The position numbers and the translations under genes were made by a program. Of a stretch of DNA of 64,000 bases, positions 23,090-35,910 are shown piece after piece (position 1 is the first letter of the stretch; every line of letters begins with the position of its first letter). This DNA is from Prostheceraeus crozeri. Lineage: Eukaryota; Platyhelminthes; Polycladida; Euryleptidae. Below the pieces are notes generated by a model, which saw nothing but the letters and a program-made list of their open reading frames with translations, did not search any database and had not been told where the DNA came from. The stretch is from positions 492,264 through 556,263 of the forward strand of contig CAJQUW010011057.1 of assembly GCA_907163375.1 (NCBI GenBank), read 5' to 3'.

Positions 23090-25350
23090 TTAGAAATATT
23101 TGACTCTTTCCAAATCCAATTATTATACCATAACCAGTCAGGGCATCTTCCAAATACTTCGTAGTTGCAAAAGGTAACTGATTATCCAGTTAAAATTTCA
23201 GGAAGCTGCAGAGGTTAAGGTACTGCTACGAACGTTCACCATATGTTTCATGATATCGTATTGTGCAAAGACCTCTTTTGTTTCATACTCAATGGAAGGC
23301 TCATTTGCATCCTTTGTATCTGCGTTGGTCTTCGTTAGGCATCTCCGGAAGAGAATGCGCATTGCTTGGGTCAATAGCCATAATCAATAGAATGTTGGTC
23401 AAAAATTGTGATGTCGAATTTCGGATAAGTCTGTATAAGATGGAGTGGTTGGTAATTATTCGCGGATGAATGCTTCGATATGTTACTTCAGTTCGCACTT
23501 TAAGCTTGACACCAATGGGCATACTCTTCTCCATTTCATCAGATCAATAGTGATTTAGGAACCTCCCACGCCTTGCATTTGTGCATCAATATGAATCAGA
23601 TATATTCTTCAGCTTGCATGCCAGTGCTACACAACCTCTTTAGGCGATTACTTTAAAGAAAATATTTCCATTGCCGCTTTTGATTTTTCTCAATGCTCCT
23701 CGGTGCTATGTGCAGCTCGATTTTTGTGTTAGGCTACCGATATAATCTTACAGATTGTGCTCATTGATAACTTATGCAGTACTTTCAGTCGAACATAACA
23801 TGCCTCTTTTGATAAGATTACAAGTTGATGAATTGGAGCTTGCAATTCTCCCTTGTTCCCCTCAATATCTTTATCAATATACATGTAGTTTCCCTCAATT
23901 ATGTCGACATTACTCAAACTTTCATGGTTCCCGATTGACTGACGAAGTAGAAATCATTTCATCATTATCGAAGATGTTGGGATTGAGCATTTTCTCTAAA
24001 AAGCCTAGGAAAATTAAGTGTTTGACAAAGGATTTGTTCTTCTCTTCCGTTTCAGCTGCACTTCAGATCGGTACTCTTAAGAGATCGTCTAGCATCTTTA
24101 AAATTTTGACAAGTCTATAGGTCATATAACATGGTTATTTATAAATTTATCACTCAATACCGAGTAAAAATTCATAGATTGCATTCTTCTGGATGATCTA
24201 CTTCGATGATCTGAATTTATTTGCAACAGAAACATGCGTTTTAAATGTTGCTGTAATGTTCTTGCCATTCGAATATCACTTCTAGTCTTTCCCTTGGACA
24301 GAGTTTCGGGACCATTTTCACCACCAACGTGTAATAGGCCTATGTATGCGTATATCTTCACGTAGTTAGAAGTAAGCATAACTGTGATTTCAGAAACTAA
24401 ATTTTAAAAACTATGATGCAGTAATTGAATATTGTACAGAGGTTGAAAAATTCATGCACTGACATGCACACGGGCATCAGCTGAGGTATCTACAGAAAGT
24501 GAAAATGGTAATCCGCGGGCCGAAATTTAAGGAATTCTGTTTAATGTTAGGTATGCGTCTTTTCAGAACGTTAATCAAAGATGAGCATCATCCGCTTCAT
24601 CACTTGACACCTGTACAAAATCAGTTTTCGATAACTTTCCGCCTTCCCATCATTAGGAGTACTCAAAGAGCGAAATCATTTGTTGTCAACATGATTCAAC
24701 TGGCGAATAGCGGTTTTTAATGTGATAATTTTTTCTGTTTGTTTCTTTTGTGGCCACACGATTTTCATTATTGTGGCATTCCATGAAAATATACGATTAT
24801 TATTATTATCCATTCACATTATTATTCAAAGAAAACACGAATGATGCTAATTTATATGCTAGGAATCCGCAGATCTATTGATAGTCAGCCAAATAAAAAA
24901 GTCAGATCTTTCCTGTTGAAGCCATTACATGGTGCGAACTGTCGCAGAATGCATCAATAGTGGAAATTTTGAGAGAGTGACTTACCATGTTTGTCTTCGT
25001 TCGCACCTACTCAATTTTGTACGGATTTCAATAAAATTAGTACCAAAGTGATCAGGAGACACTGCTCATTGAAAGTAATAATAAATTAATAATATTCTGA
25101 ACCATCCACAAATTATATTTCAGAAAAACATCAAAATGGAGCAGTATGTAAGCTGAGACACTTAAAGGTAGGAAGTTTCTGTCTTTCGTCAAGAGTTTGT
25201 TTACCATTGAAAAACTCCTTTCAAATAGGAATTCCAGTCGAGTGACAGCCATGGAAGCTGTTGCATTTTGATGGTGACATTGAACTTTGTTTCATTTCAA
25301 ATACAGTCGACTATTGATATCAGCAACACATCGGAAGCGGCTGTTGTCAT

Positions 25351-25552
25351 CGCTTATATCGAGAGCTAGCCACATAGTATCTATCAATCCGACAGGGAAC
25401 AACCTGCCGTGTCGCTTATATCGAGAGCTAGCCACATAGTATCTATCAATCCGACAGGGAACAACCTGCCGTGTCGCTTATATCGAGAGCTAGCCACATA
25501 GTATCTATCAATCCGACAGGGAACAACCTGCCGTGTCGCTTATATCGAGAGC
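25351..25552. repeat. 62-bp tandem repeat, 3.3 identical copies
   Basis: Units start at 25351, 25413 and 25475, with a partial one at 25537. Each begins CGCTTATATCGAGAGCTAGC and contains CCGACAGGGAACAACCTGCC. The copies are identical by eye, so the expansion is recent. The lead-in TACAGTCGACTATTGATATC at 25304 resembles the ends of pogo/Tigger-type elements, which start CAGT after TA. The array may have grown inside such an element's end; the other end was not found. Confidence 0.9.
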
Positions 25553-26763
25553 CGACCGCATCTCTTTCAGGCCATTCTTCTCTAATCGGTATTGGATGTA
25601 ACCTTGTAAATCAAGAGGTCCTCTTCGAAACATAACTTTTTGATCACAGTCCGCGTTTCTTACGGTGAAAGATTGATTCGTATCCCTTTCGATGACCTCC
25701 GGCAACTGACCATCACTTCTTGATGCGGTCTGCATCTTAATTTTAACCTATGCGAAAGATTTTAACGTTATAATTTCTGTTAACTATATACTAAAATTTT
25801 AACTTTATGGTTGCCCTATTACTCTTTTAACAAAAATATTTTCGTTGAAATTATGTTGAAATCGAGCAGAAATATCGTTCCAGCAACAAGTCTGGTGATC
25901 ATCGATAGGCTATTCACTTATTATGTCTTCCGGAATTCTAACTCATTGTGATTTCTGAGATGATCCAATTCAATTCTTACACCATTAATCAGGTTCTAGA
26001 GAAAGTTGTTTATCGGAAGATCGTTACAATGACCACCAAAATATGCACTTTTTACAATGCGATACGTGATTGTCGCATTTCGAGATAAAATCAAATAATT
26101 ATTTCGTCATTCTTCAGAAATGTCTGTGAAATCAAGTGAACTAATCGGATTATAAGATAAATCAACATCTGAATTGCTCAATCAAGTGTTAATGTCATCT
26201 CCTCATCTCGTACTGGAACAAAGCAACAAGTAGATTTCCCTGAAGTTTCTCACGCTTCTAAGTTCTGAGCCATGTTGTTAACGACCAGCTGACGGTTTTG
26301 TGTTCTATCGTTTTTACTTTGAATTCACTGAATCATGGCATTTCTAAACCTAAGTACTATCATGACTAAAAAGATTTTATGTTTGAAGGAAGTGCATTTC
26401 CTGATCAATTCCAAGGAAATTATGCATTATGATTGGTAGTTAACTAATGATGTTGCACATCAGCAAGTTAGTATTTGACTTTTTAAACAACTTCATAATT
26501 TGGTTAAGAGATGATATATTTTGATAATAGATTCCAGTAAGGATGCTCCGTATAGTACATTGCGGCATCCGGTGTTCAAAGGCTGGTTTAGCTTCCACTA
26601 AACTGAAGGAAGTTATACTGTGTCGGACTGTGTCGGTTACTGGTCTCCATGGGGTTGACATGGTGATTGTTAAGTGTCTATTTATATATAAGTTCCTAAT
26701 CAATCGAGCCTGAAACTTTGACCAAGGAGATCACTTGTTAAGCGGCCTTGTACGATCTCGTAC

Positions 26764-27040
26764 ACTTAAGGGTGAAGTCCAGTCCGTATAGCGCTATGTT
26801 ATGGACCCCCGGGAAGGTCCGCCCGGTACGCAATCAGATCCGTCAAGTCTTTGTGCTTAGACCTTCATGCATTCATGCATTTGTCGAGGATCACAAGTCA
26901 AAGGACCATTAGGGGTAAGGTCCAGCCCCGCTTCAGAAGCGCTGATTGAAAAATGGACTAGTGGGAAGGTCCTCCACACCGATCTCGTCAAGTTTGGCTC
27001 TAAAATGTAGTCCTAGGATAGTCAAAAGTTTGAGGCGCCT
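26764..27040. repeat. Degenerate two-unit repeat, about 140 bp per unit
   Basis: Two adjacent units share the order AGGGGTAAGGTCCAG, AGCGCT, GGGAAGGTCC, GATC(T/C)CGTCAAGT with heavy divergence between. The region is GC-richer than its flanks. No coding and no known family recognised. Confidence 0.5.
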
Positions 27041-28458
27041 TGAACGTTTAATGTCTGCCGGTGGGAACGCACCACCTGTCCTCTTAAGGGCAAACCTTCA
27101 GTCTTATTGAATATAAGTTTATTAAAATTATGAAACATTTAGACGTCGTTATGGGAATGTCCTAGCTTCAATATCATTGACGCCTTAAATATTTTCTGAA
27201 GAAACCGATGGTTTTATTCATCGAACAACTTTCTAGCTTCTGCGACAACAAACCAAAAGTCAAGTCTCTACTGAAGCAGTACCAACAAATGATGTGATTG
27301 AATTGAATTCCGATTCCACTGTTGAAGCATGTTTCTTTATCCGCTGATAAGCAGTATCGTCTGCATCCTGAATGATTAGCATTTGAAGACGTTCATAGCT
27401 GAGATTCTAATTTTAGATTCATCTTGAACAGTTTGTTATCCTCCTTTCACCTCTTGGTTTCAGTATCACATTCAGTTTACAGGGCCTACACTTCATTTCA
27501 TATTCTCTACTACTTCACACACTTGAAATGCTTGGCAAAGTACTCATGCGACTTGTACATTCGATGAATCGGTCACCATTAAAATCAAAAGCAAGTGATT
27601 ATCTTCTTTCAAAAGATGTTCCCTTACTTTGTCTATCGAACAATAGAACAGTGATAACATTGATAATACAGTAAAATGTGTATATAATATGATGTCGGAA
27701 ATATGAAGTTGAAGTGTATCCGAAGATTGAAAACAATGATATTGCAATTTCCTTAAGACAAAACACTGCAGGAGAGGAGTTTTGTACGAGGCGTTTTTCT
27801 CCTGAAGCATGATGTTGCGGAAATCCGAATTATTTCTAAGACAATCTGCGATTCTCTTCTGTCTGATTGCATCTGATTCAGACGGTAGTATATTGTGATG
27901 ACCGAGCCTCTCTATTCCCGATGAAATTCGGAGGTTGTCTAATAAGAAACGATACAGAAGTCTAGTCCATGGAAATATAGAGATCCGAGACGAAAATATT
28001 CTGGTACTAGAAGAGACATGTACCTTGCAAACAATATTACGACATGGAAACAAGTTGTTCTGACAACGGTGCCTTAACGATAGCGGCTTCTACAGGCTGA
28101 CAAAGGCTAGGTATCGAAACTTTGTCATTGGAGATTCGCAATTATTATTTCTCTTCAAGTACTATTCAGGGATGTGAATTTTCCTGTTTTACCAAGAAAT
28201 CCTGATTTTTTGGGTTAATTTCGGGCATTTTTGAGACAAGGCAGATTCTGTAGAAAGAGCTACAGGGGGGTTGGGTGGGACTTCATACGGTATATTGCTT
28301 AATCGTATTTGACAGCAACATAGCCGTGTTTTATTTCTCAAATGCATCCTTATTCTTATACCACTTCAAACAAACAGAATCGTTTATGTTTTGTGGTATC
28401 GGCCACTTGAACGATGAATGATGTGAATATTAAATAAGAATCTCAAATCTATTGCAGT

Positions 28459-31240
28459 CAGTGTTGCCACAGCGGCGGAATCGGCGGAAATCTTGAGGTG
28501 GTGGCGGAATTCTTGGAATTTGAGAATTCCGCCGGTCCTATTTTTTGATCACTCGGCGCAAGGTTAATTATCCTACAGGTAGCAAACGCAGATACGGATT
28601 TTCAGCTTCTTGTCCGTGTCAACTTACATGATGTTCCTACAGTATTGGAAAGTTTCAATCTCAGATACTCGCTTCACACCTCGTCATGATTTATCGATTT
28701 AACCATTAGATTTTCAATCTCTCTGAAATTACTTAACAGTTAACAGGATGAACACATAGCCTACTTGTACTTAATTTGATACAATTGATCAAAATACGCA
28801 CTTAATATAGTACACTGTAATTCCTTTGCTCAAGGATACTGATTCTTAGAGATAAGAACACTGATAGTCTGTTTCTTTTCAAAATTTAATGTTGCCACTA
28901 CAGCCTTTCGACCATCATCATCACTCAGTCTGAGTATTAACGTAATTCTCTCTTTTTTGTTTTAAGCTTTATATTCGTTTTTAAGCAGCATGTTGCGATT
29001 GCAATATTTGATCCTTTTGTTAAGATAGATATTATATTTTAATACATGTTTTTTCTTATTGACATGTACCGTGCACGTAGGGTGATACCAAGGAGAACCG
29101 AAAATTGTTTAAGTCATTGAAATGATAAAACCTCTGTTCAAGATGTTGTCTAGCCTCTCTTATTAATGGAATGGTCCCATCAGTAGGCCTACGTAACTCA
29201 GCATCTGTTTTGTGCTATTTTTTCAAATTGTATTACTTGATCAGTGAATGGGTAAAGATGCAATTGAAGCATATGTGATGCGCATTAAACTCACTGCTTT
29301 GGAATCCATTACTGAATTAATGATGATAAGGTACCTATGATGGGAGGGCATGGGAAACAAAAGAAAAATCAGGTTACTCAATTTAGTATGCATCATTATT
29401 TACATAAGCTAAATTGTGTCATGTACGTGCGTGTGACTGTAAATCGATCCCCAAAATTGCTTTATATTTCACAGTGCTATAATCTCTATGATTATTGCTT
29501 CCATAATATAGTTTACGCTTTCCAAAGTGTGCATAAATTTCAAAGAGTGCAATAAACAGTCTTTCTTGCACTCCTTCATTGAAATACATCAGCACATAGA
29601 AAGTTTTCTCGACTTCTGTAACACCTAAATCTTGTAAAATTTTGATATCTTGTATGAATGGATATTGCATACTCGTGCATACTCAATTCACACAAGTGGA
29701 AGGGGAAGGAATCGAGAAATGAGAGAGAAATGAAGATCAATTTATATCAGGTTGCATCCCAAAAAATTATTTTCATGTATATTACAGTACATCTGCGTAT
29801 TCCGCTCATCTTCCCATATTCCATTTTTCGATATGACTAATTAAATGGGCGCAAATATTGTCTCTTTATAGTGACATAAATGCTTCATTTTAGGCGGTTC
29901 TATTGAGAATATTTTTTCCAAACTTGCTCCATGCCCTTTAGAAATATAAAACTCACAATGTCATGTACGTTAGTGTTTTCAATGTTTCCATTTTATACCG
30001 GTTATTAGCCATAGAAAAAATACAGCATAATTTTATGTCTTTTTTGAAAAATTCTCACCCATGTCAATGGGCGAATCACTGAAATTCAACAATACACTTT
30101 TGTATGATGCCCTCAATTCTAATATCTGTTTTTTTTGTATTCTAATTCAGTTTGAGTGTCGTAGACTGCAAACTCTGTTGGCGACAGTTGAAAAAGGGCC
30201 AAAATCTATGTTTTATCTTTGAAGAGCTGCAGTGAAAATCCCATGTTGAAATTGATATGACCGGATCGACAGTTTTTTTCATTTTGCCCTTAAATTGACT
30301 GTCAGAAAATGTTAGACCCCCATATTCCTTCCTAAGCGTGAATAACTGTGCACAATTTGGCGCGATTTTGACCCTCAAAAATCTTTCTTCGCCTCTGCTC
30401 GAATTGGTATTGAGATGAAGCGTTAGATCTTCTCATGAGGTCGAGACATTCACTAAAGCTTTGTATTCCAAGTTTAAGAATTAGAAATTTCTCAAAACTC
30501 TTGTCTGCAGGCTCGTCCAAATTCATTGTTTTTTCAATAGATGCTTTCTCAGAGTTGGAGTTGAATTTGAGAAAACTGTACGATGAAAACATGTTTATTT
30601 GCTGAATTTTCAATTGTCATGTGTCCCATGATGATGACGTAAACACTGTCGCCTACAGACGCTCCCAAACGTAGATTTGGCCGATTTTCAAGGCGAGATT
30701 GCGACCAAACTGTTGAAATTTGAATGTCCAGTATAGAACATACAGGAAAGCTACCTAGTATCCATCGATGCTCAAAAAATCAGTTACCATTGATTGACGC
30801 TGCGACCTGTAGCCTGAACCAACCGATTGGCTTGACTGTTTGTTGATGACTAGTTGTTGATGAGATAAATCTGCATGTACAATGGAGAGGGAAGCAGGCT
30901 ATCTGATTTCAAAATTGCTTTGGTTTGATTTTCACATCATGTTAAGGATCATGATCATAGATTCTGCTAGTTCTGTGAAATATAAAGTTACTTACAGAAC
31001 TCGTGCAAAGATATCCAGCTTAATTGCATTTTTCTCGATCAACAAACTATGCCCTCGCCCTTCTGGCTCGTGCATAGACATGTTGATCTCAAAAAATGCA
31101 ATAAAGCTGGATATTTTGCACTTGTTGTGTAAATAACTATTATCTATCTTTAATAAAGCGATTCATACATAGGTCTAGGAATCGGCACACCTAGACCGTC
31201 GCGGCGGAATTCTTTCCAGTTGGCCACTGTGGCAGCACTG
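28459..31240. mobile_element. Non-autonomous hAT element, 2.8 kb, nested in MITE E
   Basis: Starts CAGTGTTGCCACAG and ends CTGTGGCAGCACTG: 13 of 14 bases inverted, and the CAGTG..TTGCC style of hAT ends. An exact 8-bp duplication, ATTGCAGT, flanks it at 28451-28458 and 31241-31248. A second inner block, GCGGCGGAA(T/A)TC, lies near both ends. No transposase with hAT motifs was seen in any frame, so it probably moved with help in trans. Confidence 0.88.
31011..31114. repeat. Inverted repeat inside the hAT element
   Basis: Arms 31011-31043 and 31082-31114 match in 29 of 33 positions as reverse complements (ATATCCAGCTT...GATCAAC), around a 38-base loop. An RNA copy would fold into a long hairpin. 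Confidence 0.8.
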
Positions 31241-32642
31241 ATTGCAGTATTTGAGTTACATACAGTAGAGAAAACAACTCGTTACACAGAATGTGTATAA
31301 TTTACACGTGTCATGTGGCTTACAAATATGACTCCTGAATGATTATGATTGTTTCATTATCACTCAATGCTAGATTTTAATCGCATCTGTTATCACATGG
31401 GTTTCGCCTAAATATACACGTGGACTATATGGGCTGCATAGTGCATGCATTACTTAACACGTTGCTTTTGTTTTCATTTTGTGCCACTTCATTTCTTGCT
31501 TATAATCCAACTGTAACAGGCAATGTGAATATCCCAAACTATTTGTTCTACTGTTAATGTAGTAATGACTGTTTATATTGGGTCCCCTTCAAAAATTGGT
31601 TTCCTAATTTTTTTTCGTTTGGTCAATCACATTCCTGATTAATCCAGTTAAATGAAATTGCGTACAGGATTTTGTCATACGACACGAACCTGTGGCTATT
31701 CCATGTTTTTCAAATTTGATTCTTCTCGAGATCTAGCAACATGTACATAGATTGGCGCCTAGCCGAGCGGCTGAAATTGTCTTTAGGTCTATAGAAAAAT
31801 TATCTGGAACCTCAATGAAATAGCCCGGGATGCGAAACCTGGCCGCCACCAGGAGGCATTGATAAAATTCTACAGAGATTCTTTCCTTTGTTGTCAGTCA
31901 TAGTTTATAACGTGAACTCAATCGAAGTTGAAAAATTTGGTTCGGCTTTTATGTTTGAATAGTTCGTGCAGAAATGTTATCCAATACATTTTAACATGCA
32001 TTTCTCGTTTATGCTTTACTTTTGTGCTTTATTGATCGCGAGAATTTCCTTTGCAAGTTGTCTTCTGGTAGCTCTTCATTGGCAGTACTATTTTACTCCT
32101 CATAACTACCTCTAGATCAGAACTTCAGTGTAGATCAGTTCGAATCAATTTAGTATAAAAATGTCTCTCGCCCGCATTTATCAACTAGGTCATCCTTTTA
32201 ATGAAAGATCAACTAAATCATCTTGAAAAATGTGGGTCGGATTTTCTCAAGGAAATCTGCTATCGGCGGTAATTCGTCAGTATCTGAATAATAAACTTAA
32301 TCAGCTTTTGCCAATTGATACATACTACTGTCATATTTTGTCAGTATGCTGCTTTGGTAGTCATCGTAATCACGGCTAGCAGAGGAATGAATGATCAAGT
32401 TCACTCGTTTTCCATCAAATTTGTTCGCAACCGGCTTGATTCTTCCAGTTATCTTCATTTATTCATGACTGTGATTGAAAGTGTGCTTTGATGAGAAACC
32501 GCAACAGTGCAGTGGACATCGATGTAATGGAAACTGTCTTTTCTGCACTATGATATATAAGAAAAATGAATTTTGACTCATTCAATGCGTTGCATTTCAA
32601 CATTGTATGAACTGCACATGTTAATTCCTGTCTTCTCTGCAG

Positions 32643-32913
32643 GTGGAATATCTCGTATGCACACATACATGTGCGCGCGCACTTCAACAAGCTGCTGCGG
32701 CGGCCGCAGCTGCTGCTGGTATGGCGGCAGCTGAGTCGGGTATACCTCCTTCCGGTCATAATCCTGTTACCGCCTGTCCAACTTCGGATTACATCAGTCC
32801 ACTCTACTCTGCGCCAGGCCCCGCCTCCCATACACCTACCCCAGGACCCTCAGCTCCCCAATCCGCCCAATACCGGTTCCCTCAACAAGCGCAGACTGCA
32901 GCAAACCCGCAAA
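32643..32913 (+). CDS. ARNT: ARNT-like exon F: last PAS-B strand and start of C-terminal region
   Basis: Starts VEYLVCTHTCARALQQ, the last PAS-B strand (human IEYIICTNTNVK). Nine alanines and GMAAAESG follow, then a Pro/Ser/Gln-rich stretch with YISPLYSAPGPASHTPTPGP and YRFPQQAQTAANPQ. The poly-Ala run right after PAS-B is not in human ARNT. The acceptor TTCTCTGCAG and donor AAA|GTAAGT are strong. The exon starts in phase 0, matching exon E, and ends one base into a codon. Confidence 0.92.
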
Positions 32914-33896
32914 GTAAGTCTACGGATCTGTTCTCTATCCATAGCTGTTATTCATTTTGGAGCAACAGGAAATTAAATCTTGGGGACCTTAGGTGAACGT
33001 TTGACAACTGGGTGAATGTGATCGAAATTATGATTATCAAAATAAAAACTATGAAGACAAAAGCGAACTGTAAATGAACGATGGTTGGTTGATGCGGGAT
33101 GTCGCGTATTAGTTAAGCTGCTATGTACATGTGCAGTGTGTTATGTGTTTGCTCATTTCGGCGTCCTTGTTCCGTTTTTCCAATGTCATTGAGTTGGACT
33201 TTGTCTTCATGAAGATCAACGATCGAGGCAATGTTTCTGTCGCATTCTTGCATTGTTACTTCGGAGCAACTGCAGTATCTTATCAATAGGGCATGCGCCA
33301 TTATATGCATGTATAATGCAAGAGGCCTAATTATTACTTACTCATCTTCTAATAGGGAATCTACATATAGAAATTCCTTTAGATAGAAAATCTTGTAACA
33401 ATCAACAAATTTCGTTTTTACGTTAAATTGAACTTCCTAGTGTTACAAGATGTCACAAATGAAACACTTATTTGGCAGGATCACTGTGGTGTTCTATTTG
33501 TCCGAACGACGTTTCAATTCTGTACTAAAATCTAATTGATAATAAATCTTTCGAAGCAGTCTGAAAAATCGAAAAACACAAAGCAATCGAGGATTGACAT
33601 CATCGTATGTTCATGCTTTCACTGTTTTATGGAAATCTTGCAGTGACGTTGGACTCATTCGTTACTTGGGATAATTGTGGAACGTGTATTTCAATATGCT
33701 GTCAACTGAAGTCATCCCAGTGCTACAATACAAAATCACTTCGTCGATTAGCAAGAAGCTGAAAGGCTTCTCCGCAAGTTGGCACATTCTGACTTTTTAC
33801 ATTTTTCTCAAGAGAACAGATATACAAGAGACAACTATACAAGTTCAGCTAGCTTTATAACAAGACACAACAACGGGCTATCATTGATTGACACCC

Positions 33897-34114
33897 TTAG
33901 GTGCATTTACACGTGCAACTTCAGCTGACACTCAGAGGATAATAAGTTGTTGAGATCAATGCATCACCATTCAGTGAATCGCTATTGTCTGGTGACGCAC
34001 GAAGTAGGATTATTGAAAGCATGCCTTTGCTTCCATTGTTTGTCCATTCTTTTTTGACTCATCATGGATCGGAAAGTGTCAGCAATCAAGTTGCACGTGT
34101 AAACGCACCCTTAT
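33897..34114. mobile_element. Small MITE, about 220 bp
   Basis: The left end GGTGCATTTACACGTGCAAC and the right end GTTGCACGTGTAAACGCACC are inverted matches, with a further GCTGACAC / GTGTCAGC pair inside. Neither the exact ends nor a target duplication could be fixed. Family unknown. Confidence 0.7.
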
Positions 34115-35584
34115 GGAATAAATTAATAATCTTGCTGTGTTCAACACATTTAGCTGCTAACATTATTGTTTACAGCATAACTTAACGAAAAATCCTCTAA
34201 ATCTGCAGTAAATTTTACAGTATTTTAGCTTCTTGACTTGACAGTGAATTTTAACCGTGTTTGAATTGTTCTATTCCAGCAGATGACTGACAGAAATAAT
34301 ATCAACTGTTTCGACTTTGTCTCGATGAAGTAAACTCTAAGTAGACGTAGACGACACTGAGTGATAAGAAAATTCTTAAAATACATACTATTTCATCAAA
34401 TGCCGGTAACATGACCCTACTGATATATCACGCATTAGTAGTCGTCTGAAATTGAAATTCATTTATTTGGGGAGAATTTTCCTTACTTGAAAATCCTCGC
34501 ATTCTGTTATTTTTGAAACTCTTATTATGCGCTCAAAGAAAACATTGACAAATTTTCAATGTGTTTCGACTTTTGCATGCTGTTGCTAAGTCCTGACATA
34601 TTTTCAAGGATTTCCTTAGACAGCATAAATTGTCCATGGTGTTCACGACAAGGTAAAATTTCAAACGGCCTATCTCCACATTCGTCGATGTGATATGAAA
34701 CTGCATTCATCAACGTTAATAGGTGTATATTGGAGGTTTTTCTTGTAAATTAATATGCATTGAAATAAGTGACTTGAGCCTAAACAAAAATTGCAATATA
34801 AATTAACGAATTTGTAATAATTTTCCATTTGAAATGGTTTTCTCGCGTCCTAATTTAATCTATTTATTGTTTAAATCGTTGGGACGATGTCTTCCCTCTA
34901 CATTTTGTTGTCTTCATCGACTTCGGAGTGAAATGTAAGAAAATTAAATGTACATTCATTTCATAGCTTTAAGGTAATTCCATCATGCTGATTTTGCCGT
35001 TCTTTATTCTAGTGAAAAATCTCAAATTACTTTTCTTGATGCTTTTTCAGTAACGCTATAAATTGATCACCTTTATTGCACAACAGTCTGCTTGCAAGAG
35101 TCGTCCCTGAAAGTACGAAATGGTTAAAGCGACATTTTACAGCAAAAGTGAGCAACTGAGAGATGCAGAGACACTTAGCCAATGAGACAAACTAGAAGTC
35201 ATCACAGAAAGGCTCCATCAACTCAATAAGAAATTGTGAGGCTATAATTTTTAAACATAATGTTGTTCAGAATAACTTTAAATGTGTCCAAGACCGCTGT
35301 TCTTGTCCAACCGGAAAAGGTACAGCTGTGCAGACAGCAACTAGCAGATCGGTTAATAACGGATTCGAACCGAACACTTCCAAATACAAAGAGCCTGAAA
35401 AATTGAAGACAAACCAAAAAACGTTAATTCAACACTTGATTTTGTTAGCGACAGCTTCACTCGCTAAATGAATAACATTAAAACTAAATACGACAGAGTT
35501 ACATGTCGACCAGGTAAGAAGATAGCTACTGCAGCGAAATATGAAATAGAGAATAGAAATAAATGTTCCTGTGAGATCTGATAC

Positions 35585-35910
35585 ATATTCTATGAATTTA
35601 GCTGCAACTTCTGTAATATGAAATACATCGATGAAAGCTGTCGCCCTCTCAGACTTATATATCGCGAGCACGTTAATAGTATTAAGCATAAGAACAGTAC
35701 AAGTGCAATAAGAGAGCCGAAATGAAAATAAGCGACTTAAGTTGCAAAGTCCTGTCTAAACATAAATCAGCGATATCTACTAGAATGGCTGAATCACGTT
35801 GTATCACCAAGAAGGTGACACATCATGAATAGACGTCATGAAATGATATGAGGAGATGCCCATTCGCCCTTGGAACTCTCCTGAGAGACGAAACGCGTCG
35901 GGTGACGCTA
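35585..35910 (+). mobile_element. Penelope-like element fragment (GIY-YIG endonuclease part)
   Basis: A fossil fragment. The frame from 35585 to 35725 reads FYEFSCNFCNMKYIDESCRP and then LIYREHVNSI, the layout of the GIY-YIG endonuclease at the C-terminus of Penelope-like retroelements (Y.F.C..C...YI.E..RPL...Y.EH). No reverse-transcriptase part is recognised next to it, so this is a truncated copy. The following 180 bases end in a compact GC-rich motif, GACGAAACGCGTC (35887-35899). Confidence 0.7.

Larger units (their letters stand above)
28167..31637 (+). mobile_element. hAT-like MITE E, copy 1, interrupted by another element
   Basis: Left end CAGGGATGTGAATTTTCC and right end ATCACATTCCTG are inverted matches of the CAGGGATGTGA type. 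The second copy at 51576-51878 matches the parts 28167-28260 and 31418-31637 in the same order. Between them lies the hAT element 28459-31240 with its own target duplication. Without that insert this copy is about 680 bp; copy 2 is internally shorter. Confidence 0.75.
19552..32642 (+). other. ARNT intron, 13.1 kb
   Basis: The longest intron seen here. It contains a minus-strand SINE (20410-20570), an AT-only patch (21885-21970), a dispersed repeat (22945-23089), a 62-bp tandem array (25351-25552), a degenerate two-unit repeat (26764-27040) and a nested pair of DNA transposons (28167-31637). Stretches 20570-21880, 23090-25300, 25740-26760, 27110-28160 and 31640-32640 show no recognisable gene; the longest open frame in them (169 aa, minus, 27544-28053) matches nothing I know. 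Confidence 0.85.

Noticed and set aside
23755-24120. A 121-codon + strand frame
   Set aside because: No family resemblance. A pyrimidine tract plus CAG at 24057 looks acceptor-like, but the frame does not fit the neighbouring ARNT exons.
27544-28053. A 169-codon minus-strand frame, the longest unspliced frame outside the ARNT exons and the GC-extreme block
   Set aside because: No recognisable domain, AT-driven composition and no splice or promoter context. One such frame is not surprising in six frames of 64 kb.
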